Source: Ridgeia piscesae
Taxonomy: Eukaryota; Annelida; Polychaeta; Sabellida; Siboglinidae
Assembly: GCA_025642075.2 (NCBI GenBank)
Contig: JAODUO010001656.1
Coordinates: 62,098-126,097, forward strand
DNA: 64,000 nt
Reading direction: 5' to 3'
Positions 11,868 to 21,608 of this stretch are shown here, in pieces. The translations under genes and the position numbers were made by a program. Position 1 is the stretch's first letter, and every line of letters begins with the position of its first letter. The notes below the pieces were generated by a model. It was not told the origin of the DNA. It worked only from the letters and a program-made list of their open reading frames with translations, and ran no database searches.

Positions 11868-12305
11868 CTACATTTGTGCAGCTTTCTCCCCATGAATTCG
11901 TAAAGCGTGCGCCGTCAGAGCACTCTTGTAAGTAAACCGCGTCAAACATACGGTACAGACATGCCGCTTGACACCACTGTGAGTGGCGAGATGGTCGAAG
12001 TAATTTGACCGTACGCTGAACCCCTTTCCACATGTTCCGCAGCGGAACCTCATTCGCTGCTCGTGCACGCGTCGCACGTGCTCTTGCATTCCCCAACTCG
12101 TGACGTACACGCGCTCGCATTGTGGACACACGTAGCGTTTGTTTACATGTTTCGTTCTGGCAGGTGTCACCAGCCAGTGAGTTTCACAACTGTTGGGTTT
12201 TGCGGCAGAAACAAGAGGAAGACCTTTGCCAACTCTAGCACTCCAGCTCCCGCCATTGTTGCCGTGTTCAGTTGGTAAACGGCTATCGGCACCGTCAGAG
12301 AGCAC
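11868..12305 (-). CDS. Zinc-finger terminal exon 5 (three C2H2 fingers)
   Basis: Minus-strand exon of 145 codons plus stop, phase-0 entry (V-L-S-D-G) after TTTGCCAG at 12306-12313. Fingers at about residues 60-81, 89-109 and 117-138; the middle one (CGTCGKGFSVRSNYFDHLAT then H) is identical to that of exon 6 over its whole length. A tail of seven residues follows the last ligand. The similarity to exon 6 continues into the intron past the acceptor (GTCAGTTGGGTTGACCCG on the plus strand), so the whole unit was duplicated. A poly(A) signal lies about 100 bases past the stop. Likely DNA-binding end of one isoform. Confidence 0.88.
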   Translation of the reverse strand: MLSDGADSRLPTEHGNNGGSWSARVGKGLPLVSAAKPNSCETHWLVTPARTKHVNKRYVCPQCERVYVTSWGMQEHVRRVHEQRMRFRCGTCGKGFSVRSNYFDHLATHSGVKRHVCTVCLTRFTYKSALTAHALRIHGEKAAQM

Positions 12306-14077
12306 CTGGCAAAGACACAAAGGCCACAGTCAGTTGGGTTGACCCGATTACTCGATGTCTTGTCGTACGCAGCCTATGGTATCGTTTACTGCAGTCAATC
12401 AATGTATCACCAACATATAATAACCCACAATACACTGCCTGCCACTGCAATTAGTCAAGGTGCCACATCAACATTAGAATGTGCAGCTTCATTCTAGCTG
12501 AGGCTATGTCCATAGAGGAGCTAAGATTCCAAGAAGTAAATGGTAAAATTTTGCTTTTTGGGGAGACCCTGAGATGCCCTAACAAAAGACTAGTCAACTA
12601 CACATTTCTTGTGTACAGTGATTTTGACATAACCAAAAGAATGCAGATATATCTATGCAAAATTACAGGAAAAGCTACAGAACAGTTTAAAATAAAAACA
12701 AATATTTCTTCTGCATAGTGACAGTACCCTAAGAAACGCATGTGCAAAATGTGTAGAATAGCTCTTAAATGGTTTTTGAGACCTGAGAACTAACTGCGCA
12801 CGCAGAGTGACGTCATAGGTCCATTGGGCCTTTGGCCCAAAGGACTAAAACCTATCGCACTGCATTTTCCATTTATGAATTAAGGAAAACGCTGCCCCAC
12901 AATGTACTATTTTCAAGCAAGTGTTTAAAAATAGCACGACAGTTTGACTTCAAACGCCGTAATCACTTTACCATAACAACCAACCCAACTGTAAGCCTAG
13001 TAACCATTGCGATATCATGTGTCTTGAAGGTACTGTACAGTGTACTCTGATAGTAGGTCTAACTATTCATTTGAACTGCTCGACGCCCCAGAAAACCTCG
13101 ACGGCAAACCGCGGGCAGAGATTGCTGGAGAGAGTGCAACAATATTCGACGGCATATAAAAATGTGTCACGTGAACAGCTTGTTGAAGCAGTAAACTGAT
13201 TAAAGTCCCGTTTACACTGCTCGACGGCAAACGGCAAAATAAACAAAATCGTTCTTTACTGAGTTACCGAGACCCCGTTTACACTGCTCGACGGCAAGTA
13301 GTTTGACGAAAAAACGTCGAGATTTGAAACGCAACAGCGCGAACTGGTCAAAGTTAAATTTGGCAGGCGGCAATTTCTGAAAAAATCTCTTCTGTTTCGA
13401 TTATCGCCATTTTGCCGTCGAGCGGTTTGCCGCCAAGCAGTGTAAACGGGTCTGCGTAATTCAATACAGACCAATGTTGTTCTCCAAACTGGACTGTACG
13501 CGTCAAAGTACTATTTAAACCATGTTTTGAAGCAACAAGTACGGAACGTCTTATTAATATTAATCTAACTTAGTTTAATTGCAATAAGTATGAGTAATTG
13601 TTCAACAACAATTCACCCTTTAAACAATGCCTGTTTAGAATTGTTTCCATGTTCTAATGGAGGGTCACGCGAAACTTGAGTGTGCAATGCTGTACATGAT
13701 AATCTTATATGACAGATTCGCCAGTCCCAAAAAATCAAAAGAAATACTATACAATCAAAACAACACATGTATTCAAAGACTGAACGTGATGAGTCCATTG
13801 GCCGTTTCACTTTACTGAATGCTAGCTAAAGTGTTCCATCTTTCCAGAATGTCTCCTTCTTCACAGAATCAGTTAATCAGTTAGTTAGCAATACTACAGC
13901 AGCAGTACTACGTATATACTCGATCACATCACTAATAATTTATCATGAATTAGATTTATCTGTAATGAAATGATCCTTTCGTGAAACCAACATATACACA
14001 CGCAATTGTCCACGACTCTGTAACTATCCCAATCCGGAACATGGCAAACACATTATCATTAAACACCAAGCTAGATA
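12306..14077. other. Non-coding stretch with diverged repeats
   Basis: 12580-12820 shares blocks (AGTCAACTACACATTTCTTG, TTTCTTCTGCATAGTGA) with 24365-24600, a diverged dispersed repeat of unknown class. A CCCGTTTACACTGCTCGACG MITE is at 13271-13453. Near 13956 a minus-strand GATAAA about 120 bases after the stop at 14078 sits in a block homologous to the 3' flank of exon 5. Confidence 0.5.
13271..13453. mobile_element. MITE with GACCCGTTTACACTGCTcGACGGC ends
   Basis: Inverted repeats GACCCCGTTTACACTGC ... GCAGTGTAAACGGGTC with subterminal CGACGGCAA/TTGCCGTCG bound 183 bases without coding content. A further end-like copy sits at 13207-13240 and a weaker one near 13078-13125, so the site holds at least two nested or adjacent copies. 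Superfamily not determined. Confidence 0.75.
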
Positions 14078-14539
14078 CTACATTTGCACTTTCTTCCCAT
14101 GATATCGTAAAGTGTGCGCTGTCAATGCACTTTTGTGGGTAAACCGTGTATTGCATACGGAACAGACATGTCGTTTGACACCAGTGTGGAGCGCCAGGTG
14201 GTCGTGGTATTGCGACCGAATCGCGTATCCTTTTCCGCACGTGTCACACTTGTACCTGCAGAAGTTGTCGTGTTTATGCGCCACGTGTTCCCTACGTCCG
14301 CCCGTCGTAGAGAACGAAAGCGGACACTTGGGACATGGGAAAGGCTTGTCCCAGTGCTTAATTCCACCATTCTTGCTCATACCACTCTTTCCCCTTAATG
14401 GTGTGCCCGAGGCGGCACATACTTGTAGGACACGTTCCTGTGTTTGCCGATTACCGTGGCGGTTTGTTTCGGCAACAGGCGTACCCCAATTGCCACTGGG
14501 TCCAGATGTGAAACGGACAGCACCTCCACCAGAGACAAC
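14078..14539 (-). CDS. Zinc-finger terminal exon 4 (three C2H2 fingers)
   Basis: Minus-strand exon of 153 codons plus stop, phase-0 entry (V-V-S-G-G-G) after TTTGCCAG at 14540-14547. Fingers at about residues 69-90 (CPKCPLSF...HVAHKH), 98-118 (CDTCGKGY...HLALH) and 126-147 (CSVCNTRF...HTLRYH), with the linker TGVKRHV. The N-terminal linker of about 65 residues is Gly/Ser/Thr-rich and holds a VAETNR motif. The overlapping plus-strand frames at 14112-14630 are shadows. The intron next to its acceptor is part of a 220-base tandem triplication. Confidence 0.87.
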   Translation of the reverse strand, partial: VVSGGGAVRFTSGPSGNWGTPVAETNRHGNRQTQERVLQVCAASGTPLRGKSGMSKNGGIKHWDKPFPCPKCPLSFSTTGGRREHVAHKHDNFCRYKCDTCGKGYAIRSQYHDHLALHTGVKRHVCSVCNTRFTHKSALTAHTLRYHGKKVQM

Positions 14540-14561
14540 CTGGCAAAGATACAACAGAAAT

Positions 14562-15238
14562 AGTCAGTTGGTCGGAAGCTGCCGTACGGTACGTATTGGT
14601 TTAACTGGTAAAGTTCTACTAATACTATAAGCATCGCTATGCAGTACAAACAGAAAAGAAATAGCTCTAAAATGTCAACGTTGGTTCCCGGTCCTTCGTT
14701 GATTCAACGCAGCTTTTGACACCATCACGATGTCGTCAACAGCGTCGTGCTGAGCCGCTCTCGACATTCGTGTGATGCGAGAGGTGAGAAATCGGAAGCT
14801 GCCGTACGGTACGTATTGGTTTAACTGATAAAGTTCTACTAATACTATAATCATTGCTGTGGAGTACAAACAGAAAAGAAATGGCTCTAAAATGTCAACG
14901 TTGGTTCCCGATCCTTCGTTGATTCAGCACAGCTTTTGACACCATCACGGTGTCGTCAACAGCGTCGTACTGAGCCGCTCTCGACATTCGTGTGATGCGA
15001 GAGGTGAGAAATAGTCAGTTGGTCGGAAGCTGCCGTACGGTACGTATTGGTTTAACTGATAAAGTTCTAATAATACTATAAGCATTGCTGTGGAGTACAA
15101 ACAGAAAAGAAATGGCTCTAAAATGTCAACGTTGGTTCCCGATCCTTCGTTGACTCAGCACAGCTTTTGACACCATCACGGTGTCGTCAACAGCGTCGTA
15201 CAGAGCCGCTCTCGACATTCGTGTGACGCGAGAGGTGA
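14562..15238. repeat. Three tandem copies of a ~220-base intronic unit
   Basis: Copies at about 14562-14790, 14791-15012 and 15013-15238. Each contains GGAAGCTGCCGTACGGTACG, AAATGTCAACGTTGGTTCCC and CTCTCGACATTCGTGTGA. Copies 1 and 3 also carry the AGTCAGTTGGTCGG block that, on the minus strand, contains the CTGACT branch-point-like motif used upstream of exon 4. Confidence 0.95.
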
Positions 15239-17629
15239 CCACCGATCAACGGAGACATCGGCTGCAATGGTCTTGTGATATTTACAAGTGCTATCACGTG
15301 ACAATCACCGGCAACGTTACGTGATAAAAACACCTGAAAGTTGTTCCTACCAACCTTGTCAGTATGAAGTTAACTGAATCCAGAAGCTACGTGTACGCTC
15401 GAAACTGTATACGGAAAAAATAACCTAACAATTTGCAGCAGATACTAAAATTGTTATACCGTTATCTTACTTCACCTTTATTGAAGACATAAATAACGTT
15501 TAAGATGCACGGGGAGCGCCATTTTTGTGGAACGGTTGATATCACGCATTCCTACCCTAACAAGTTAGTCGGTCGCCGAACTCACTGGGAATACTTATCT
15601 AGTTTAAAGGGACCCAAAAGGGAAAAGTTACATGCTATGCACGTGAAAGAGTTAATAAAAACAAACTATTTTGAACGGTAATCAAATTTTTAACGTCAGT
15701 GGTTTATTAGTAAAATTATTCCAAAGTGGATAATTTTACTGAAATCGTCGGCTTCATAGAGGCGTCCATGATGCGCCTCTTCCTGTTGTCTGACCGTGGT
15801 CTGACCACTCAGCACGCAGAACCGGCCTTAAAGTCACGTGTCCGATTGCGTGCGTCAATGCTATCGCCGTTGTAAACACAATGTTGTAAGATACGCGAAC
15901 TTCGAAAAAGGGAACATCCGTTGGGGTTCCGAATAGGATGTTTCTCACCGTATATACTGGGTCAAGATCCGCAGAAACGTCGGCGACGTCGAGTTTTCAA
16001 GTATGGAGCTGTGCAAACGAAAATTTAACCGATATTTAATCACCAACGATAGTCGTCGAAACGGGTTACCGGTCGAATCCTTCCGTCGCCGTAGCCAAGT
16101 CATCAAAGCGCGCAAGAAGGTTAGTAAATATTATTAAGTCTTCTGTATCTAAATTATTTGAATCTTGTACCATTAGACCCATTGCGATGTCTGTCGAGAT
16201 GACTTATGACATACTGATATTGTTCTAAACGTCCACCACAGTTAACGTTCTAGAAGGTATGTACACGGGATCATGGAGCCGCAAACTAGGTTTAGGCCGT
16301 CCGATATTGTTATTCATGATTATTTGTTTTATTTTATCCTACTTTGAATGGTTTATATCACGTTTGCATGAACAGAGGATAAAAATAAGGTTAAGCTACA
16401 TGTCAATAACCCCAAAAAACAGCTGAATGCAAGCCAGATCATAGACGTCATAGTCAATCCGCATGAACGATAATATAGGCACTTTGATATCACTCGCTAA
16501 ATAACTTAAAAAGTACTGCCTTTCGAGTTTCGTAGCTACGCATGCAGTTCCTATTTTCAGGTTGACCGCTCTGAAAGTGCCAACATGACTGCTATTTTTT
16601 TCAGTAAACATATTATTCAAACTTTAAAAAAAATTGCGAATGTTGTTTTCAATCTTTTATGTTATTTGTTCAGTGAGAGAACAAATTACAAATTCTGTGT
16701 GCTGTATCAGTTCAGATACTCATACAACATTGATACTAGCACATGTTACAGGCTTACAGAAAGGATGAATAATTAGCTATGATGAGAAAAATTTGTACTG
16801 AAAAAAAATCACTTTGAAAATTTGCAATATTATTGCCTTTATTGGTAGTTTCTTGAAATATTGGGGACACACGAGCAAACAAGAAGAAATATTAACAGAC
16901 TAGCATAATAAAATAGATGGAACGTGGACTTGTAGATACCCCACAAGATCACTCTATCCAACACAACATTAGATCTTCGGGTAAACACTCGGTAAACTTT
17001 TGGGAAACCCAGTTTCTTCTCCACCACAATGATTGGAATTCTCTACCCTCAACCATTGTGTCGTGCAAATCACTAATGTAATTAAAAAAAAATTAATCCA
17101 ATGGTTTACAAGTAAGTCAGATGATCCACCATGCACATTAGCGTGACTCAATTGACTTTTTGCCAGTTAACAATATCCCAGAATGGAGTAAAAGTACAAT
17201 ACAAATGTCTGGAGAGGTAAATTACTTTGAACATGCATGATCAGTACTCAGAAAACAAATTTCTCGATCGATTACAAATTATTTTAGAATTGTTTTATTT
17301 AAATGTTTTCATGATTATTTTAAAAGAATATCCTGTTTCTAACATGGCGACTTTCATGGAACCCCTAGGTGTCATTCTTGTTCTGTTGTTGTGTCACTAA
17401 TGTTCAAACTGATTACTGCTATCCACTTCCAGGTGTTATTATTATTAATAATTAGACGATTTTTCTCAGGTATTGGATGAGTCATTTAACGCGGGGATTA
17501 ATAATTAAAATTTATGGTTTCTGAATCAAATACAAATATGAGGCTTTTTAAAAATTTCAAATACACTTGATCAAATCATTACAATAACAACACCTTCAAA
17601 AAGGGGGTAAAAAAGAGTACCCAAATTCA
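15239..17629. other. Non-coding intron-like stretch
   Basis: No gene seen. 15601-15710 (TTTAAAGGGACCC ... ACGTCAGTGGTTTATTA) recurs in inverted orientation at 23344-23455, so it is a dispersed repeat. The remainder is AT-rich single-copy-looking DNA. Confidence 0.45.
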
Positions 17630-18466
17630 AGGTATCCAGACATTTCGATAAAGGACACTTTGGTAATGGACGTTTCGGTAACAGACATTTCGGTAACTGG
17701 ACATTTCGGTAACTGGATATTTCGGTAACAGACATTTTGGTAATAGGACATCTTGGTAACCTACATTTTGGTAGCATGGCATTTTGGTAAAACCAATAAA
17801 TATTCTATAAAGGCATATTTCTTTAAAAAAAATTACCTCTAGCTTCATAGGTTCAGGACAGTGGTTGTGGTCAATTTTTAACACTGGATATGCTGGTGGC
17901 AAGTCTGTGTATGCACTAGCAGGGCAGAGCTTGCTTGCATGACATGTACAATGCCACCTTATCATGTAATTTTTCTCTGTATGCTTGGTATAGCCATTCC
18001 ACAATAGCTTTGCTTTTCCCCTGGTTGTTGTTGATAGCTCCATGTTCACATGTATAGCTTCACCTTATGTGTGTCTGGATTTAAATGTGTCCTGCTAGCC
18101 AGTGATTTGCTGTAGTGGTTGAACACTTTAGCCACCACTACTGCTATTTGGAAGCCATGTTCCCTTCAGAGGCAAGCACTACTTTTACTTTACACCTTGC
18201 CTGACTACTGGTAGAAAGCTAAGTTCCATGTCTGGACCATCCTAAGTTACAAATGGTTTAACTGACTGACATCTCAACAGGTTACCTCCTAATATGGCAG
18301 ACTGGACTCTGATTATTTTCAGTAGTTTTACCGAAATGTCTTAATTGTTACCGAAATGTCTAGTTACCGAATTGTCTAGTTACCGAAATGTCCTGTTACC
18401 AAAATGTCTATTACCAAAATGTCCATTACCAAAGTATCCTTTACCAAAATGTCATGGATCCCCACT
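17630..18466. mobile_element. MULE-like element with FLYWCH domain remnant
   Basis: The ends are inverted copies of each other: GGTATCCAGACATTTCG...GGACACTTTGGTAATGGA on the left and the complement of ACCAAAGTATCCTTTACCAAAA...GGATCC on the right. Each arm is made of repeats of a 14-16 base unit (GACATTTCGGTAAC). The interior minus-strand frame (18049 down to about 17830) encodes a FLYWCH-type zinc-binding domain: TTRGKAKLLWNGYT, then WHCTC, and a terminal DHNHCPEP. FLYWCH domains accompany Mutator-like transposases. The transposase itself is missing. Confidence 0.7.
17835..18049 (-). pseudogene. FLYWCH zinc-finger domain fragment
   Basis: About 70 residues with the order expected of FLYWCH: a GKAKLLWNGY block, W-x-C-x-C, a spacer Cys and a closing H-N-H. 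It sits inside the MULE-like element. Further residues read into the terminal repeat array and are meaningless (the PKCLLPKCP-like stretch). Only the N-terminal module of a transposase would be present. Confidence 0.6.
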
Positions 18467-18487
18467 TCAAATATGTAGTATATCAGG

Positions 18488-19326
18488 TGGGTCCAGACAT
18501 GGGGTCAAATACATTTATATTTGAAAGTATTTAAATACTGTTTTAAGTATTTGTAGTTTAGGAATTAAAAGTATTTGTATTTAAATACTTTCCTAAAGTA
18601 TTTGATTTTTTCAAATATTTTTCAAATACATTGTCAGTATCAACATTTCTTTTTCACTGTCACATGTAATGCTTGCCAAACTGATTACCTTAATGCACTG
18701 CAACTTCACCCAACATTGCTTTACGATGAAGACACTTAACAGCAGGTTTTCCCCCATGGCCCTGCAGTGACCACAACTTGTGATTGCTCAGAGCCAGAGG
18801 ATGGATTAATCCCCAACAGTGACCATAGGTCAATATCCCCTTTTGTTCTTTAGTCAGGCTTCAATTTGGCACCAGTTTATTCTGGTTTCTTGGCTGACTT
18901 TGAAGTTGACCCTTCCCTCCCAACATTAGCAATGATTAGCAGTGTCTCTTCTGAGGGCAACATAGGCATTATATTATTATGGACCTCCTGGTTTAACATA
19001 CAAACAATATATTTTGGCCTTTACTCTTTCAGTAAATTTGCCACTGTGATGCAGTTAGCAATAACAATACTCCCTAGCACTGGTCTGCCTGTCATCATAT
19101 GAGCAAAACACTAATTATGCCTACAAACTAGATGTCTCAATATATGTGTTGCTTTTCTTATATTTACATAGTAATACAAAATGAAAAGTATTTGAAAAAT
19201 ATATGAAGAAGTTTTTTAGATACTTTTCAATGTATTCGTATTTAAATACAAAGTATTTGTAATCCCTCAAGAAATATTTGTATTTAAATAAAAATTTTCC
19301 CAATGTATTTGACCCCATGTCTGGAT
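18488..19326. mobile_element. TIR element with (T)CCAGACATGGGGTCAAATAC ends
   Basis: Left end TCCAGACATGGGGTCAAATA and right end TATTTGACCCCATGTCTGGA are inverted repeats; the imperfect palindrome continues with alternating AAGTATTTGTATTTAAATAC motifs for over 100 bases on each side. About 840 bases, no coding capacity. Related copies: 32249-35213 (interrupted) and a short form at 21468-21608. Confidence 0.85.
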
Positions 19327-20924
19327 GGGACAAACAAAAGGAAAGTTGTGGATTTGAAAAATTTACAGTTTGCACTTAAAAACTTAATACTAACGGGGAT
19401 TTAGCAGCAAACCCCCCAAAACCCAGTAAAGGTTCTGGATGTTGGAAATATGACCAGTCATTCACACCAACTGACAGAGCAAACAGTACAGGTGGGGCAT
19501 ATGGCCTGGCTTCAAAAAATTACAAAGCAAGATGTTAGGGGATGCTTATCTCCTGCAGTGCTTCCCAGGGACTGTCACAGTATAACTTGTACTTTGTACT
19601 AAGCAGGAGGGGGGGTGGCTTCTCGGGGGAAAGAAGGTATTAATTAGGGAAATCAAACTGAAATTTATTTAACTGAAATCTCAACAGTAATAGAAAATTA
19701 ATACCTTGATTTTTAAACATTTATTAGATTACTTCTAATATTGCCATTTTATCTGTCTAATATATTTGCTTGCAACTGTTCATATGAAAAATTGTAATCG
19801 TGAGAAGTAATCGTGAGTACGATTACTTTTTGTACTCGAGTACGAGTCCCTTTTCCGGTCCAATGGGATATTCCTGTTCGTTTAATATTTTGAGGTGCCA
19901 ACTTTTTGTGTTTATTGGATAATATAAATTAAAGCACTTAATATAAGATACAACATGACACAAACAATGTAGCGATAAATGCTATTGTCATTTTGTGAGA
20001 GGAATGTCATAGTGGAGTGAAATGTTTGTAAGACCAGTATTATTTTACCAATTATGTATTCAATACCACATTTACCAACATTAGGAAATTGCATGACTGA
20101 GCACTGTCAACTCAGTGCATAAACACTAAGTGATCATGTAATCAGTTATCAAACCTTAGTTTATGTAATATGTATCACCACACAAACATACACACATTTT
20201 ATTCAATGAAGACAGCAGCTGGAGCAGCATCACCATCTATCTATCTGGGCAATAATATGGGCAATAATAAAGGCAACTCAGTATCTGTCACTCCTGTCAG
20301 CTGTCAAATTAAGATCTTAGTGAGTGTATGTCATCTGCCAGAAAACTTCTGTACTCTATCCCTTTTTAAGGGCCATCCAAAAAGTCCCATTTTTTTCCCT
20401 TTATAAATGTATCTAGCCTAATCCTGTCCTGGTTGTTGATATTGCCCCTTCCAACACACTGCACCAAAGTAAAGGACACTGTTCACTATTACACTGTAAC
20501 ATATATGCTGCTTATTTGGCGCAGATTGAATGATCTTTTTTCATATAAAAACATAGTAAATTCAAACAGTCAATATTTAGCACTACAGCATGTCCTGTTT
20601 ATTTATAGGGATGGAAAACCCTGGCTCTAGCAAGAACGTCCGGCCAAGTCCTGGGGAACCCTGACAACATGGCTGTTTTCTGGTCAGGACGCAAGCAATT
20701 GGAGCTGCAGAAGACACTACAGCTGTATGTTTACCTGCAGATCCACCAGCCCATGGCAGACAGAAAGAGAGAATGGTGAATTACATCTTTGTCAGAACTC
20801 TGGCCGCTGCCCACAATGACTGTCCATGTCGGAATTGCAGTCCTTGGTACAGATATGCCCAAGCTAATGCAAGATCTGCTGGTGTCAAGAGTCAGTTGAT
20901 TTGTTCATAATCAATCCAAAATGC
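19327..20924. other. Non-coding stretch, possible transposon remnants
   Basis: No convincing gene. 19790-19850 is rich in GTAATCGTGAG / GTACTCGAGTACGAGT. 20610-20900 has short, disrupted open stretches (for example GMENPGSSKNVRP) that look like a decayed element but I could not assign it. Confidence 0.4.
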
Positions 20925-21119
20925 TTATTTACAAATCAACTGATCATTTGTAAGGGCAGCAGTCAACAAGTGCTGAGTGTTATCCCATATCTTGTTCTCC
21001 GCTGAGAGCACGAAGTTCCATCTTATGGCTGGTATACACTGGTATGACTCTCTTACCCTTCGGCCAAGCCTGCCATGGATCCACCAGGTAAAACTCTCTG
21101 TATATGGGCCCACTTGGAC
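20925..21119 (-). pseudogene. Possible P2X7-like intracellular domain remnant
   Basis: The minus-strand frame reads YTESFTWWIHGRLGRRVRES then YQCIPAIRWNF. This resembles the Y/F-W-x-H-G-x-L-G-x-x-x-R-x-x-I-P-x-C-x-x-x-x-I-R block of the zinc-binding domain at the C terminus of P2X7 and of many mobile-element proteins of aquatic invertebrates. The Cys/Ile order is shifted and upstream zinc ligands are not seen, so it would be a decayed fragment. Moderate to low confidence. Confidence 0.35.
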
Positions 21120-21159
21120 CCCTGAAATAAAATAAGGCCTAAATAAATATATCAACTAT

Positions 21160-21470
21160 GTACAGTGGCGCAGTGGTTTAAAGCTTTGGACTCGGGTTCA
21201 AATCTCAACTACGAGAACAAAACCAGTGGTGCTTTTGTCGAACCTTGGGCAAGTCTGTTCACCCCTCATTGCTTCCCAAATTTACTCAGCTGTGTAAACA
21301 AGTAACTGGCTATAGACGATGGTGGATATTTGTACACAAACCGGGCTTGATTAATTAATTACAGCTTGGCTGGATGCTTTCCCCCAGTCATGAGATGGTG
21401 TTTAATTAAGTAGGTCTGCCAGGGAGTAAAGTGTAAAGCACTTTGACAAGGACAATGCTAAGCAGACATT
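21160..21470 (+). mobile_element. tRNA-derived SINE, copy 3 (plus strand)
   Basis: Starts with an A-box-like AGTGGCGCAGTGGTTTAAAG and a B-box-like GGGTTCAAATCTC and ends with the family tail GGTCTGCCAGGGAGTAAAGTG. The middle of the unit (AACTGGCTATAGACGATGG) is longer than in the minus-strand copies. Confidence 0.8.
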
Positions 21471-21608
21471 GGGTCAAATACATTGACATTTATTTAAATA
21501 CAAATACTCTTGAGGGATCCAAATACTTTTTATTCCTAAAAATCAATTACAGATACTTAAAAAGTATTTAAATACTTTCAAATACAAATGTATTTGCCCC
21601 CCTGTTTG
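21468..21608. mobile_element. Short form of the GGGTCAAATAC TIR element
   Basis: AGACATTGGGTCAAATACAT at the left and the inverted CAAATGTATTTGCCCCCC at the right bound about 140 bases. It directly follows the SINE tail. Confidence 0.65.

Noticed and set aside
14112..14630. Plus-strand frame of 172 codons over exon 4
   Set aside because: Shadow of the zinc-finger exon on the other strand; no domain of its own.
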